From contig NZ_JAELUC010000001.1 of the NCBI RefSeq assembly GCF_016429155.1, positions 161,462-225,461 of the forward strand: a stretch of 64,000 bases of DNA, given 5' to 3'. Shown here one piece after another: positions 1 to 8,774 of the stretch (positions are counted from its first letter, which is position 1; every line of letters begins with the position of its first letter). Made by a program: the position numbers and the translations under genes. The notes beneath the pieces are model-generated. The model ran no database searches, was not told the origin of the DNA, and saw nothing but the letters and a program-made list of their open reading frames with translations. This DNA comes from Pedobacter sp. ASV12. Lineage in GTDB: Bacteria; Bacteroidota; Bacteroidia; Sphingobacteriales; Sphingobacteriaceae.

Positions 1-74
1 TTAACGATGCCGACAGGTTGTTGGCCAAAGACATCCAGGCCTCTATCCTTTTCATGCGCCAAACTGCCTTGTAG
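1..74 (+). CDS. C-terminal fragment of an unidentified protein
   Basis: The frame starting at base 3 is open from the window edge to a TAG at 72-74 and encodes about 23 residues ending FMRQTAL. The peptide has an ordinary amphipathic composition and is followed 66 bases later by a good hairpin terminator, which fits the end of a plus-strand gene entering from the left. A second plus frame is open to 138 but reads as low-complexity, unlikely protein. Too little is present to name a family. Confidence 0.4.
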   Translation, partial: NDADRLLAKDIQASILFMRQTAL

Positions 75-140
75 TTACCAAAACTGGCAGATGATAATAA
101 TGATGAGTAGCAACAAAATCATTTGGTTTAGTTTTAAATA

Positions 141-173
141 AAGCCAGGCTGCCACAGGCAGGCCTGGCTTTTT
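141..173. terminator. Bidirectional hairpin terminator
   Basis: AAGCCAGGC (141-149) pairs with GCCTGGCTT (162-170) and is followed by five T on the plus strand. The minus-strand side is also T-rich. It separates the incoming plus-strand gene from the minus-strand operon that ends at 195. Confidence 0.7.
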
Positions 174-194
174 GATTAGTTTATTTGGTGCTTA

Positions 195-1037
195 TTACTT
201 GTTAAACAACTGCTTAAGGTTTACGGCAGGCATACTTACCAAGGTTTGGTCGGAAAGCGAGCCTTTGCAATTGCCAATGGTCATGTTTTCCAGGCTTATA
301 TGAGCCGTTTCTGATGTATTTAAGGTCAGGTTTTGGATGCGATCCCCCTTTGCCTCGCGATCGTCGCCTTTTACGGTAATGGTCGAATTTCCGGCAGTTG
401 TAATGTCCAGGTCTTGATAAGAAGCCCACTCGCTGGTAAACGCCGTATTTTTAAGATTGAGGTACAAAGATTTGGCGATTTCTTTTTCGATGTTCACTTC
501 GCTAACGTCTTCGGTAGCCACGCTCAATTTGTTGATGGCCGTTTCGCCGTCGAAAACCAATCGGTTTACTTTTTTAAGGCTAACTGCCAGCGAATCGGCT
601 TTGGCGTTAAGGTCTACACCATCGGCTTCTACCAAACTGATGCTTTTCGTATCGGGTGCATAAATAAGCAAGGTAATGTACTTGTTGTCGCGGCCTTTAT
701 CGTCGAACGTTAGCTGCAGCCTGCCTTGTGCATCAACCTCCAGCTTTATCATGTCTTTATAATTATCCGGAACTTTTACCCCGTATTTGTCATCCTTAAT
801 CAAACGGATATTGAAATACATGCCTTTTCCATTGGCAATATTTACCGATTGGAAGGCCGGCGTTGCCTTGCTCTCCATATTGGCCGAAGCCTGGCTAAAG
901 CTGTCGTCTTTTCTGTCTTCTACCTTGCGGTTCTGGACATCGGTATACAATACCCGGGAGCTGTACACCATGCCTAAAATTGGCAAAAGGATGAGCGATG
1001 CCGCAAATGCGATTAATAATTTATTACTTGTTTTCAT
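195..1037 (-). CDS. Membrane-anchored DUF2807-like (GIN domain) surface protein
   Basis: The 280-residue product has one N-terminal hydrophobic segment (about residues 8-25) that could be an uncleaved anchor. The rest is soluble, rich in beta-strand-like alternation with many Thr/Asn/Asp, resembling the right-handed beta-helical DUF2807 head domains common in Bacteroidota. It is the last gene of a four-gene minus-strand operon, starting 5 bases after the GntR gene stop, so it is probably co-regulated with the ABC transporter upstream. Function is unknown. The family assignment rests on overall look rather than on a catalytic motif. Confidence 0.6.
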   Translation of the reverse strand: MKTSNKLLIAFAASLILLPILGMVYSSRVLYTDVQNRKVEDRKDDSFSQASANMESKATPAFQSVNIANGKGMYFNIRLIKDDKYGVKVPDNYKDMIKLEVDAQGRLQLTFDDKGRDNKYITLLIYAPDTKSISLVEADGVDLNAKADSLAVSLKKVNRLVFDGETAINKLSVATEDVSEVNIEKEIAKSLYLNLKNTAFTSEWASYQDLDITTAGNSTITVKGDDREAKGDRIQNLTLNTSETAHISLENMTIGNCKGSLSDQTLVSMPAVNLKQLFNK

Positions 1038-1042
1038 CTGTT

Positions 1043-1417
1043 TTAAGCATTAAAAGTTTCTTTAACAAAAGTGTTGTAGCGGGTTTGCAATTCGTCGAAG
1101 CCTATGCCCAGCAAATAAATGTTCCTGAAAACCGATGGCAGTTCATCGTCCATAAACTGGCCTTTTCTGTAGGCTTTTACATTGGCTATGGCATCATCGG
1201 CTATAAAAAAACCAATGCCTCTTTTGTTGTTGATTATATTTTTGTTTTGCAGCAGCTCGTAAGTACGCATTACCGTATTAGGATTTACCTCGAGCGCTAC
1301 GGCCATTTCCCTTACCGAAGGTATTTTTTGATCGGCTTGCCATTTGCCCAACAGGATATGTTCGCAAACGTATTCTGCAATCTGAAGGTATATTGCCTTG
1401 TTGTCTCTAAATTCCAT
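1043..1417 (-). CDS. GntR-family transcriptional regulator, YtrA type
   Basis: A 124-residue protein with a GntR winged helix over roughly residues 8-75 (IPSVREMAVALEVNPNTVMR is the recognition region) and only a short C-terminal tail, which is typical of the YtrA subfamily. YtrA members usually repress an adjacent ABC transporter operon. Here the gene is third in the operon behind the ABC ATPase and permease and precedes the surface protein gene by 5 bases. A perfect inverted repeat just before the first gene (3050-3069) is the likely binding site, giving autoregulation. The effector is not known. Confidence 0.88.
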   Translation of the reverse strand: MEFRDNKAIYLQIAEYVCEHILLGKWQADQKIPSVREMAVALEVNPNTVMRTYELLQNKNIINNKRGIGFFIADDAIANVKAYRKGQFMDDELPSVFRNIYLLGIGFDELQTRYNTFVKETFNA

Positions 1418-1434
1418 GTCTATACCGATTAAAA

Positions 1435-2202
1435 TTAAACCTCTTTTTCTTTCAGGCGCACATAGGTGATGCTCCAGATAATGAGCGTAAGTACCGACAG
1501 CCCTATAAATACCCAGAGCTCTGCCGTTTCTTTGCCATTGTTTGCGTTTTCGTGGATAGGCACCTTGCCCGATAGCAGCGCTTTAGTAGCCTTAACGATA
1601 ATGTAGGTCCAGATGCCCGAGAAAACCATAACCGAAATAGCCGTTTTGATATAATGGAACCGGTTAAAATAAACAGAACCCAATAAGAACACACTGGTGA
1701 TAAAAAGCGGTGCAAGGTAAAGCGGCTTAAACTGATTAGGGTTGTTTTTGGCAAAAAAGTAGGTTGCACTATCGGTTGCGGCGCCCACGTCGTGGAGATG
1801 GCCTTTTACATACGACACAAAGGCCAAATCTGTTAAATAAAACAGGATGATGAAGCTGGCTGACGCTAAGATTCCGGTAAAGCACACTCCTGCCAGAAAC
1901 TTCTCGAAAATGGAAGCAGGAATCATCAAGTCGATTACCGCTCTCGATTTTTGACCCAGGTGCGCAAAATAGGTACTGGCAATAATGCTGATAAACAAGA
2001 AGCCAAATACCATGAATAGCGGCTCCCTGAAATTGAGCACGTTGTAGCCTAGGTTATTGCCCAGTGGCAACAAGTTGTAGCCGTAAAAGGCAATAAAAAC
2101 ACCCAGCACCACCAAAAGCGTAATCAGAAAGATCTTGCCAAACTCTAGCCATTGTCTCTTAAGCAATAGCCCAAAACGCTGTAAGTTAAAAGTATTGTTC
2201 AT
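1435..2202 (-). CDS. ABC transporter permease-like membrane protein
   Basis: The 255-residue product has about six strongly hydrophobic segments and a polar stretch around residues 135-160. It lies 12 bases after the ATPase gene stop and 17 before the GntR start, so the ATPase and this protein very probably form one transporter of the ABC-2/YtrC type. Such systems in Bacteroidota and Firmicutes export or respond to cell-envelope-active compounds, but the substrate cannot be read from the sequence. Confidence 0.75.
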   Translation of the reverse strand: MNNTFNLQRFGLLLKRQWLEFGKIFLITLLVVLGVFIAFYGYNLLPLGNNLGYNVLNFREPLFMVFGFLFISIIASTYFAHLGQKSRAVIDLMIPASIFEKFLAGVCFTGILASASFIILFYLTDLAFVSYVKGHLHDVGAATDSATYFFAKNNPNQFKPLYLAPLFITSVFLLGSVYFNRFHYIKTAISVMVFSGIWTYIIVKATKALLSGKVPIHENANNGKETAELWVFIGLSVLTLIIWSITYVRLKEKEV

Positions 2203-2214
2203 GTTGCTTAGCTT

Positions 2215-3042
2215 TTAGTTAAAAATGGGTTTCAATTTATTTTTCTCTGCCAACACCGCGTTAAACAATAGCTCGATATCAAGCCTGCTGTCTTCTTGGT
2301 GATAGTTTGGCACTACCGCATTGTAGCCCGCCAGTGAAGGCTCTGCGTAGATTACTGTTTCGTCAATCTCTTTTACGCGCTTAAAGCAAAGTTTCTCGGT
2401 AATCTCGTCAACCGATGCCTTTAAGGCCACTTTGTTCTCGTCGAGCATGATTACCGTATCGATGAGGTTGTCCAAATCCCTCACCTGGTGGGTAGAGATG
2501 ATGATGCAACGTTCGTCGGTAAGTACCGATGCCATAATTTTACGGAACTGCGCTTTCGATGGGATGTCTAAGCCGTTGGTGGGTTCGTCCATGATCACCA
2601 ATTTGGCCTGGGTTGCCAAACCGAAAGAAATGATTACTTTTTTCTTTTGTCCGTAAGACATGTTGATGAGCTTTTGTCCAACCGGGATATCAAACTCGGC
2701 CAATAGTGAGGCGAAATAGTTGTGGTCGAAGTTTGGATAGAAAGCGGCATTTGCCTTTACATAGGCATCTACTTTTACCGCCGGCAGGTAAAATTCTTCC
2801 GGGATGAAGCAGATTTGTTGCAACAGGGCTGGTTGTCTTTTGGCAGGATCAAAGCCCAGTACATCCAGCTGTCCGCTTTGCGCATAGACCAATCCGGCCA
2901 AATTTTTTAGCAAGCTCGATTTGCCTGCACCATTCTTGCCCAAGAGGCCATAGATGTGGCCAAAGCTGAGTTGCATGCTCATATCGCTGAACAATGGTCG
3001 GTTCTTGCTATAGCCAAAATTCAGGTTGTTTATCTTTATCAT
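2215..3042 (-). CDS. ABC transporter ATP-binding protein
   Basis: A 275-residue nucleotide-binding subunit. Walker A GKNGAGKS is at residues 35-42, the signature is the degenerate SYGQK at 129-133 (S-Y-G-Q rather than LSGGQ), Walker B LVIMDEP at 148-154, and the switch His is H185 in STHQ. It is the first gene of the operon ATPase-permease-GntR-DUF2807-like. The start codon is 7 bases downstream of the inverted repeat at 3050-3069, so repressor binding would block the promoter or the early transcript. Confidence 0.93.
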   Translation of the reverse strand: MIKINNLNFGYSKNRPLFSDMSMQLSFGHIYGLLGKNGAGKSSLLKNLAGLVYAQSGQLDVLGFDPAKRQPALLQQICFIPEEFYLPAVKVDAYVKANAAFYPNFDHNYFASLLAEFDIPVGQKLINMSYGQKKKVIISFGLATQAKLVIMDEPTNGLDIPSKAQFRKIMASVLTDERCIIISTHQVRDLDNLIDTVIMLDENKVALKASVDEITEKLCFKRVKEIDETVIYAEPSLAGYNAVVPNYHQEDSRLDIELLFNAVLAEKNKLKPIFN

Positions 3043-3049
3043 ACTCTAC

Positions 3050-3069
3050 TGTATTAGTTAAATAATACA
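3050..3069. promoter_or_regulatory. Perfect inverted repeat, candidate GntR/YtrA operator
   Basis: TGTATTA and TAATACA are separated by six bases (GTTAAA), immediately upstream of the first gene of a GntR-containing operon. The spacing and T/A-rich half sites resemble operators of YtrA-type repressors. The match to the local regulator is inferred from position only. Confidence 0.6.
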
Positions 3070-3218
3070 CTAAATTATTAATACGGATAATCGACTCCAA
3101 ATTTATTTTCAATTATTTTTCAAAAAGTGGATTTAGAGCTTATAAAGGCAGTTTTAGATGAATTAATTTTTATTGCCGAATTGTTATAGGATTAATGGGA
3201 TCAGTAAAAACGTGTTAA

Positions 3219-3280
3219 CCACCTTACACAGCTAAGATGGTGAAACATAAGTTCAACCATCTTAGACGTCTAAGAGCACC
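3219..3280. repeat. Imperfect inverted repeat of CTTAGACG type
   Basis: CTAAGATGG (3232-3240) pairs with CCATCTTAG (3257-3265), and the right arm contains the palindrome CTTAGACGTCTAAG. A related element with CTTAAACGTCTAAGGTGGT lies at 25791-25859, so this is probably a dispersed intergenic repeat rather than a gene-specific signal. Confidence 0.5.
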
Positions 3281-3429
3281 TAGGCCTATTGCAGCTAACA
3301 ATCGTAGGCACAAAACCAATCAAGGTGGCAAACAACTTAGATGAACCTACGGGCCTTAAATGGCGAAAAAACATCAGTCAACAAGTATTAAAAACTGTTA
3401 ATGGGCAACTGAGCATTGTAGCCGACAAT

Positions 3430-3462
3430 AAAAAACCCCAGCCTGCTTTCGCTCAACTGGGG
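3430..3462 (-). terminator. Rho-independent terminator of the TonB receptor gene
   Basis: Read on the minus strand, CCCCAG pairs with CTGGGG and is followed by six T. It lies 27 bases after the receptor stop codon. Confidence 0.75.
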
Positions 3463-3488
3463 TGGGTGATTAACCTAAACCTATTCCT

Positions 3489-5789
3489 TTATAATAGCGG
3501 TACGCTGATCCCAAAACTCAAATTGCGTCCCGGATTGTAAATACCTGCCGGCTTGTATCTGCTTAAATGATTGAAATACAACTTGTCGGTCAGGTTCTGT
3601 CCGGTAACCCATAAATTGATCTTTCCTTTCTTCACTTTTACAGCGGTACCAATGCCTGCATCTATTAATGTATAACCGTTGGTTTCGGTTTCGAAACTGT
3701 CGAAACGGTCTTGTTTAAATACATTCGTTAAGCCTATTTTGATATAGCTATCGCTTAGGCCCTTAATTTGGGGCTCAAAGCGAAGCTCGTTGTTCAGGCT
3801 GGCTGCCGGAATAAACGGAAGTGGCGCTTTAGTGGCATTATTCGTTCCTTTTACATAGGCAAAGGTATTTTCGAAGTGCAAAGCCTTAATCAAGTGGAAA
3901 TCTACCGAAGCCTCTCCACCCATCAAGGTTGCATTGGTTTGTACATAACGGTACAATGGCAATACGGTAGTGCTTCCATCCTCTTCCTGAAAATTGATGG
4001 TTTCGTTATTGAAATTGCCGGGGTAGATATAGTTATAGATCTTGTTACTGTAGGCGTTTAGGCCCAATGTTACCTTTTCGGCATTATATTCTAAGCCCAA
4101 ATCAAACTGCAAGCTGGTTTCCTGTTTCAGGTTACTGTTACCCTTTTCGTACCTGAATGTACCTTCGTGACGGCCGTTGGCCCCCAGCTCGGCAATGTTG
4201 GGCGCCCTGAAGCCTGAACCAGCATTTCCTTTCAGATTCAAGTTTTTGGCGATTTCGAAGGCAAAGCCGACCGATCCAGAAACATTAGAAAACTTATTGT
4301 TGAAAGCCGTAAACACCTGATTACCGTCGGCATCAATCAAATCGCGGCCATCTATGTTTTTATGATCGTAGCGGATACCTGCGTTAATGGCGCCTTTGGC
4401 AAAGTTGCGTTTCAGGTAGGCAAAAGCACCGATGTTATCACTGGTGTAATCCGGAATTAAAAACTCATCGCCATTGTTGGCATTGGTTTGGTGCATGCCC
4501 TGTACGCCTATGGTTGGCTCCCAAACGCCATTGTTGGCAAAAGAATATTTTACATCGTAGGTGTAAGAATTAAGGTTGAGGTACAAACCTGGTTCGGTGG
4601 CACTTTCTTCAAACTCTTTACGTACGTTACGCTGAAAAGCCAGGGTGGTTTTCAACTGGCCACCGCCCAAAAGAATATTGCTGTTTAGCGCCGCACGATA
4701 ATGGTTGATATTCTGAAACGGAAGGTTCAGTTTCCGCTTTTGGGCTTCGCTGTTCGAAATCACGTTGCCCTCTTCATCCAGGTAATCACCATTGTCGTTT
4801 GGTCCTTCTTCCACCAAACCAATATTGGTATTAAATCTAGACAAATTGAGGTGTGCATAGCCCCAGGTTTTGTTCAGGCCGATCATTCCGCTTACATTGG
4901 TTTCATTAAAGCCCGAATTAGGCACGGTATGATCTTTATAGCCAAAGCCATAGGCATTTTTATAGGAAACACGGCCTCGGTAAACCAAGCCATCGCTATT
5001 GCCCTGCAACATCAACGAAGAAGCTGTCAAGCCATTGTTGGTATTGTAGTTGGTCGTAAAGTTACCGTTAAAATCGCCAGCAGCAGGCACCAGGTCGTCT
5101 ATAATGTTGATTACACCGCCTAAAGCGTCAGAACCATAAAGCAAACTGGCCGGGCCTTTCAGCACCTCGATGCGGGCGGCAGAAAACTGGTCTACTTCCA
5201 CGCCGTGTTCATCTCCCCATTGCTGTGCTTCTTCTCTTGCACCATCAACAATGGTCAATACCCGGTTATAGCCCAAACCACGGATAGAAGGCTTTGAAAT
5301 GGCACCACCGGTAGTTACCTGCGAAACCCCAGGAACTTTGGCAATCGCATCAACAATGTTGGTACCCGCTGCCTGCGCCAGCTTTTCGCGACTAATGGAA
5401 ACCACCGCCAAACTATTGGTTTTGTTGTTGGCACTATAAGGCGTACCGGTAATCACCACCTCGGCACTTTCGATAACCGACGCTTCTAAAGCGAAAACAA
5501 TTTGCGCTCCAGCGGCCAGGTCTACTTGCTGCGATGCGGTTTTATAACCCACATAACGTACTTCTACCAAAAACTTGCCCCGCGATGGGATATTGCTAAA
5601 ACTGAATTCGCCATTGGCGTTGGTGGTTGTAGTGGCTTTGAGGTCGGAAATATAGACCGTGGCGCCAGAAAGCGGTTCTTTGGTGCTGGCATCAAGCACC
5701 TTTCCCTTAAAATCTGCCCAATTTGCGGCCAAGGCAGGAGCCGTAAAACAAGCTAATAGTACAACCAGTAAAAGGTGTATCTTTTTCAT
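3489..5789 (-). CDS. TonB-dependent outer-membrane receptor
   Basis: A 766-residue receptor with a signal peptide (cleavage near residue 22), a carboxypeptidase-regulatory beta-sandwich (about 25-100), a plug domain (about 115-230, including RIEVLKGPASLLYGSDALGG) and a long C-terminal barrel ending in a hydrophobic strand (LSFGISVPLL). It imports a ligand across the outer membrane with energy from TonB-ExbBD. The plug sequence with AARIEVLKGP resembles metal and siderophore receptors. The upstream partner gene encodes a small His/Cys-rich exported protein, which suggests a transition metal, but the ligand is not proven. There is no SusD partner, so it is not a polysaccharide-utilisation receptor. 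Confidence 0.9.
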   Translation of the reverse strand: MKKIHLLLVVLLACFTAPALAANWADFKGKVLDASTKEPLSGATVYISDLKATTTTNANGEFSFSNIPSRGKFLVEVRYVGYKTASQQVDLAAGAQIVFALEASVIESAEVVITGTPYSANNKTNSLAVVSISREKLAQAAGTNIVDAIAKVPGVSQVTTGGAISKPSIRGLGYNRVLTIVDGAREEAQQWGDEHGVEVDQFSAARIEVLKGPASLLYGSDALGGVINIIDDLVPAAGDFNGNFTTNYNTNNGLTASSLMLQGNSDGLVYRGRVSYKNAYGFGYKDHTVPNSGFNETNVSGMIGLNKTWGYAHLNLSRFNTNIGLVEEGPNDNGDYLDEEGNVISNSEAQKRKLNLPFQNINHYRAALNSNILLGGGQLKTTLAFQRNVRKEFEESATEPGLYLNLNSYTYDVKYSFANNGVWEPTIGVQGMHQTNANNGDEFLIPDYTSDNIGAFAYLKRNFAKGAINAGIRYDHKNIDGRDLIDADGNQVFTAFNNKFSNVSGSVGFAFEIAKNLNLKGNAGSGFRAPNIAELGANGRHEGTFRYEKGNSNLKQETSLQFDLGLEYNAEKVTLGLNAYSNKIYNYIYPGNFNNETINFQEEDGSTTVLPLYRYVQTNATLMGGEASVDFHLIKALHFENTFAYVKGTNNATKAPLPFIPAASLNNELRFEPQIKGLSDSYIKIGLTNVFKQDRFDSFETETNGYTLIDAGIGTAVKVKKGKINLWVTGQNLTDKLYFNHLSRYKPAGIYNPGRNLSFGISVPLL

Positions 5790-5896
5790 AATATCTCTTT
5801 TTTACAAACGGCAATAGGCAAAGCCAATCAGCCATTGATGAATCATTAAATTGAATGTAAACGGCATCAGTTGGAGCTGATGCAACAGGTAGATGT

Positions 5897-6307
5897 TTAT
5901 GAAAAAGCCGGGGGCCCGCGAAGCGATGTGGCAATCAGTTCGGCATAAGAACTGCTGACTGAAGAAATATTTTTGCTCATCAGCTTACTGCTCAGGTAAG
6001 TGATGTAAGCATTTTCTGTAGTGGTGTAGTTTTTTTCGAAATGGGCGGCACAGATCAAACAGGTTTCCTGCTGTGTTTTAACATGGACCTTGTGCGTACA
6101 GTGTTTTTCAACGGCAACTTCGGGTGCTTGTTCATGGTGATGCAAGGCGCTCCAAGGCGTAATGGCCAGGGAGAATACCCAAAGCATTGCCAAGGACAGA
6201 ATTTGATGGATATGTTGACGCCTCTTTTTCAATTTCGTGACAAACCTAAGCAAATAACATAAAATTCCTACATTTGAAATTGTAACATTGCCTTGATATG
6301 ACCACAA
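5897..6307 (-). CDS. Small exported His/Cys-rich protein, possible metal binding
   Basis: The open frame is up to 136 residues but the first 10 bases overlap the divergent urocanase start, so the true start is probably internal, for instance a TTG just before [10 protein letters not shown], giving about 110 residues. After a hydrophobic signal-like segment come a HHH cluster, then Cys-Thr-His and C-L-I-C-A-A-H, a pattern seen in small periplasmic proteins beside Bacteroidota metal receptors. It lies 107 bases upstream of the TonB receptor on the same strand, so co-transcription is likely. Metal handling is inferred from composition only. Confidence 0.55.
   Translation of the reverse strand: MWSYQGNVTISNVGILCYLLRFVTKLKKRRQHIHQILSLAMLWVFSLAITPWSALHHHEQAPEVAVEKHCTHKVHVKTQQETCLICAAHFEKNYTTTENAYITYLSSKLMSKNISSVSSSYAELIATSLRGPPAFS
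6269..6276 (+). promoter_or_regulatory. Candidate -7 box for hutU
   Basis: TACATTTG matches the Bacteroidota -7 consensus TAnnTTTG, 21 bases before the urocanase ATG. No clear -33 TTTG is seen at the right distance. Confidence 0.35.
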
Positions 6308-7965
6308 ACCAAATAGAAGGGTTAAACCTTAAAGTAAGCCAAACCCCAACCGGAAGCCAACTGAACTGCAAAGGCTGGGTGCAGGAAGCCGCCTTGCGCA
6401 TGTTGTTGAACAACCTTGACCCCGCAGTTGCCGAACGCCCCGAAGACCTTATCGTTTATGGCGGCCGTGGCAAAGCCGCGCGTAACAAGGAAGCCCTTGC
6501 CCTCATTGTGAAGGCGCTCCAGCATTTAGAAGAAGACGAAACCCTGCTCATCCAATCGGGCAAGCCGGTAGGCGTATTGCCAACCCATAAAGATGCGCCT
6601 CGTGTGCTGATTTCCAATTCGCAGCTGGTACCGAAATGGGCAACCCAACAGCATTTTGACGAGCTGGAAGACAAAGGCCTGATGATGTATGGCCAGATGA
6701 CCGCCGGTTCCTGGATTTATATCGGTTCGCAGGGCATTGTGCAGGGCACCTACGAAACTTATGCGGCCTTGGCCAAAAAGCATTTTAACGGCAACTTGAA
6801 AGGCAAACTGAATGTTACTGCAGGTTTAGGTGGCATGGGAGGCGCACAGCCTTTGGCCATTACCATGAACCAGGGCGTTTGCCTGGCGGCCGATGTTGAA
6901 GAGTGGCGCATCCAGAAGCGTTTGGAAACACGTTATATCGACGAGATTGCCTATGACATAGACGAGGCAATAGACCGCGCATTGCAATACCAAAAAGAGA
7001 ACAAGGCTTTATCCATCGGCGTAGTTTGTAATGCCGTTGAATTGCTGCAAAGATTGATAGACCGCAACATTACCCCAGATACGCTAACCGACCAAACGTC
7101 GGCGCACGACCCTTTAATCGGCTATTTTCCCGAAGGGCTGAGTGTAGCCGAGGCGGCCGACCTGCGCACCAACAATCCCGACGAGTATGTAAAACGTTCA
7201 TACGCCACCATGGCCAAGCATGTAAAACAAATGCTCGAACTGCAAAAACGTGGCGCCATTACTTTCGATTATGGCAACAACCTCAGGGGCCGTGCCCTAG
7301 AAGTTGGCGTACAAAATGCTTTCGATTTTCCGGGCTTTGTTCCGGCTTATATCCGTCCGCTATTTTGCGAAGGCAAAGGACCTTTCCGTTGGGCCGCCTT
7401 AAGTGGCGATCCGCAGGACATCTATGAAACCGACAAACTGATCCTTTCGCTTTTTCCAGCAAACGAAAGCCTCCGCCAGTGGATTACCATGGCGCAAGAA
7501 CGTATTGCTTTTCAGGGATTGCCTGCCCGCATCTGCTGGCTGGGCCAAGGCGAAAGAGAAAAAGCCGGTTTGGCTTTTAACCAGTTGGTGGCCGAAGGAA
7601 AAGTAAAAGCACCGATTGTAATTGGTCGCGATCACCTCGACACAGGCTCTGTGGCTTCGCCTAACCGCGAAACCGAAGCCATGCTCGATGGTTCTGATGC
7701 CGTAGCCGATTGGCCGATCCTCAATGCCCTCATCAATACCGCAGGCGGCGCCAGCTGGGTATCGCTGCATCACGGTGGAGGCGTAGGCATAGGCTATTCT
7801 ATCCACGCTGGAATGGTCATTGTGGCCGACGGAACCGACGACGCCGCCAAACGCATCAAAAGGGTATTGCACAACGACCCCGCCATGGGCGTAATCAGGC
7901 ATGCCGATGCGGGTTACGATATTGCCAAAGATACCTTGAGAGCGCATCGGCTTGGTTTGGAATAG
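6298..7965 (+). CDS. hutU: Urocanate hydratase (urocanase)
   Basis: A 555-residue protein, the normal length for the family. It converts urocanate to imidazolone propionate in cytosolic histidine breakdown, using a tightly bound NAD+ as electrophile. Visible features are [10 protein letters not shown] near residue 60, the glycine-rich [12 protein letters not shown] segment (about 176-187), the family Cys in RICW (C413) and [13 protein letters not shown] near the C-terminus. The other hut genes (hutH, hutI, hutG) are not in this window; it stands alone between divergent and unrelated neighbours. Confidence 0.97.
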   Translation: MTTNQIEGLNLKVSQTPTGSQLNCKGWVQEAALRMLLNNLDPAVAERPEDLIVYGGRGKAARNKEALALIVKALQHLEEDETLLIQSGKPVGVLPTHKDAPRVLISNSQLVPKWATQQHFDELEDKGLMMYGQMTAGSWIYIGSQGIVQGTYETYAALAKKHFNGNLKGKLNVTAGLGGMGGAQPLAITMNQGVCLAADVEEWRIQKRLETRYIDEIAYDIDEAIDRALQYQKENKALSIGVVCNAVELLQRLIDRNITPDTLTDQTSAHDPLIGYFPEGLSVAEAADLRTNNPDEYVKRSYATMAKHVKQMLELQKRGAITFDYGNNLRGRALEVGVQNAFDFPGFVPAYIRPLFCEGKGPFRWAALSGDPQDIYETDKLILSLFPANESLRQWITMAQERIAFQGLPARICWLGQGEREKAGLAFNQLVAEGKVKAPIVIGRDHLDTGSVASPNRETEAMLDGSDAVADWPILNALINTAGGASWVSLHHGGGVGIGYSIHAGMVIVADGTDDAAKRIKRVLHNDPAMGVIRHADAGYDIAKDTLRAHRLGLE

Positions 7966-8060
7966 CTGGTGGCAACAGCAGCAAGCCGCCTGCAATGCCT
8001 AAGCGGCTATTTGCTTATCACTTGTTTTTATTGCAAATACATGATAAATAAAGCCTTAAA

Positions 8061-8094
8061 TTTGAAGGTAGCTTAAACCATAGGGCTATATTTT
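8061..8094 (+). promoter_or_regulatory. Candidate promoter of the TetR-like gene
   Basis: TTTG (8061-8064) and TATATTTT (8087-8094, one mismatch to TAnnTTTG) are 22 bases apart, close to the Bacteroidota arrangement. The ATG follows 21 bases after the -7 box. Confidence 0.4.
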
Positions 8095-8115
8095 ACGTTT
8101 ATATAACTAAAAACC

Positions 8116-8769
8116 ATGGCAACTGCAGCGCAAATTCAAAAAGGTTATATCGACTATGTATTAACGCATTACGAGCAACCCAAATCGGTTTACAGTTTTG
8201 CTAAAAAACTTAAAATAACCGAGGCCGATTTCTATTCTTTTTATGCTTCATTTAACAGCATCGAAAAAAACATCTGGTTTGAACTGACCTCGGAAGCTAT
8301 CCATGAAATAGCACAACAGGAGCATTGGGCGCAATATACCGCCAGAGAAAAAGTACTGTCTTTCTTTTACAGCTATGTAGAGTTGCTTAAAAGCCAGCGC
8401 AGCTTTGTAATTTACAGCCTCAAAAAACACGGCCACCGGTCGGGAACACCAGAGGCTCTGCTCGGTGCCAAGGCAATTTTCGAGAACTTTGCCGAAGAAA
8501 CGATTAATGAGGGATTGGAAAGTGGCGAATTGGTGGAGCGCAAATTCTTCAGCAAAAGATACAAAGATGCCCTATGGATACAATTTGCCTTTATCGTTAA
8601 CTTTTGGATTGACGATGACAGCCATGATTTTGAAAAAACAGACGAAGCCATTGAAAAGGGCATTCAGGTTACGTTCGACTTGTTTCAACGCTCGCCAATA
8701 GACAATTTGTTTGAATATGGAAAGTTCCTTTCCCAAAACAGCAAGTTTAAAGAAAGGATGAGGTTTTAA
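8116..8769 (+). CDS. TetR-like transcriptional regulator
   Basis: A 217-residue, mostly helical protein. Residues 1-55 look like a diverged TetR helix-turn-helix (SVYSFAKKLKITEADFYSFY aligns with the recognition helix region), and the remainder resembles a TetR C-terminal ligand and dimer domain. Its stop codon is 5 bases from the start of an ABC1/UbiB-like kinase gene, so the two are translated from one message. This regulator-ABC1 pairing recurs in Bacteroidota in my recollection; the regulated promoter and ligand are unknown. The weak recognition helix leaves some doubt about DNA binding. Confidence 0.75.
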   Translation: MATAAQIQKGYIDYVLTHYEQPKSVYSFAKKLKITEADFYSFYASFNSIEKNIWFELTSEAIHEIAQQEHWAQYTAREKVLSFFYSYVELLKSQRSFVIYSLKKHGHRSGTPEALLGAKAIFENFAEETINEGLESGELVERKFFSKRYKDALWIQFAFIVNFWIDDDSHDFEKTDEAIEKGIQVTFDLFQRSPIDNLFEYGKFLSQNSKFKERMRF

Positions 8770-8774
8770 TACCG

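Larger units (their letters stand above)
3043..3488. other. 446-bp intergenic region without a convincing gene
   Basis: It holds, from left to right, the operator at 3050-3069, an A/T-rich stretch, a repeat-like hairpin at 3219-3280 and the terminator of the TonB receptor gene at 3430-3462. The plus-strand open frame starting at 3289 runs through the terminator and into the receptor gene and has no family resemblance, so I do not call it. Confidence 0.6.

Noticed and set aside
3289..3540. 83-residue plus-strand frame
   Set aside because: It reads through the hairpin terminator and into the 3-prime end of the TonB receptor gene.
7399..7995. 198-residue minus-strand open frame within hutU
   Set aside because: Antisense shadow of the conserved urocanase sequence; no family features and it crosses the hutU stop.
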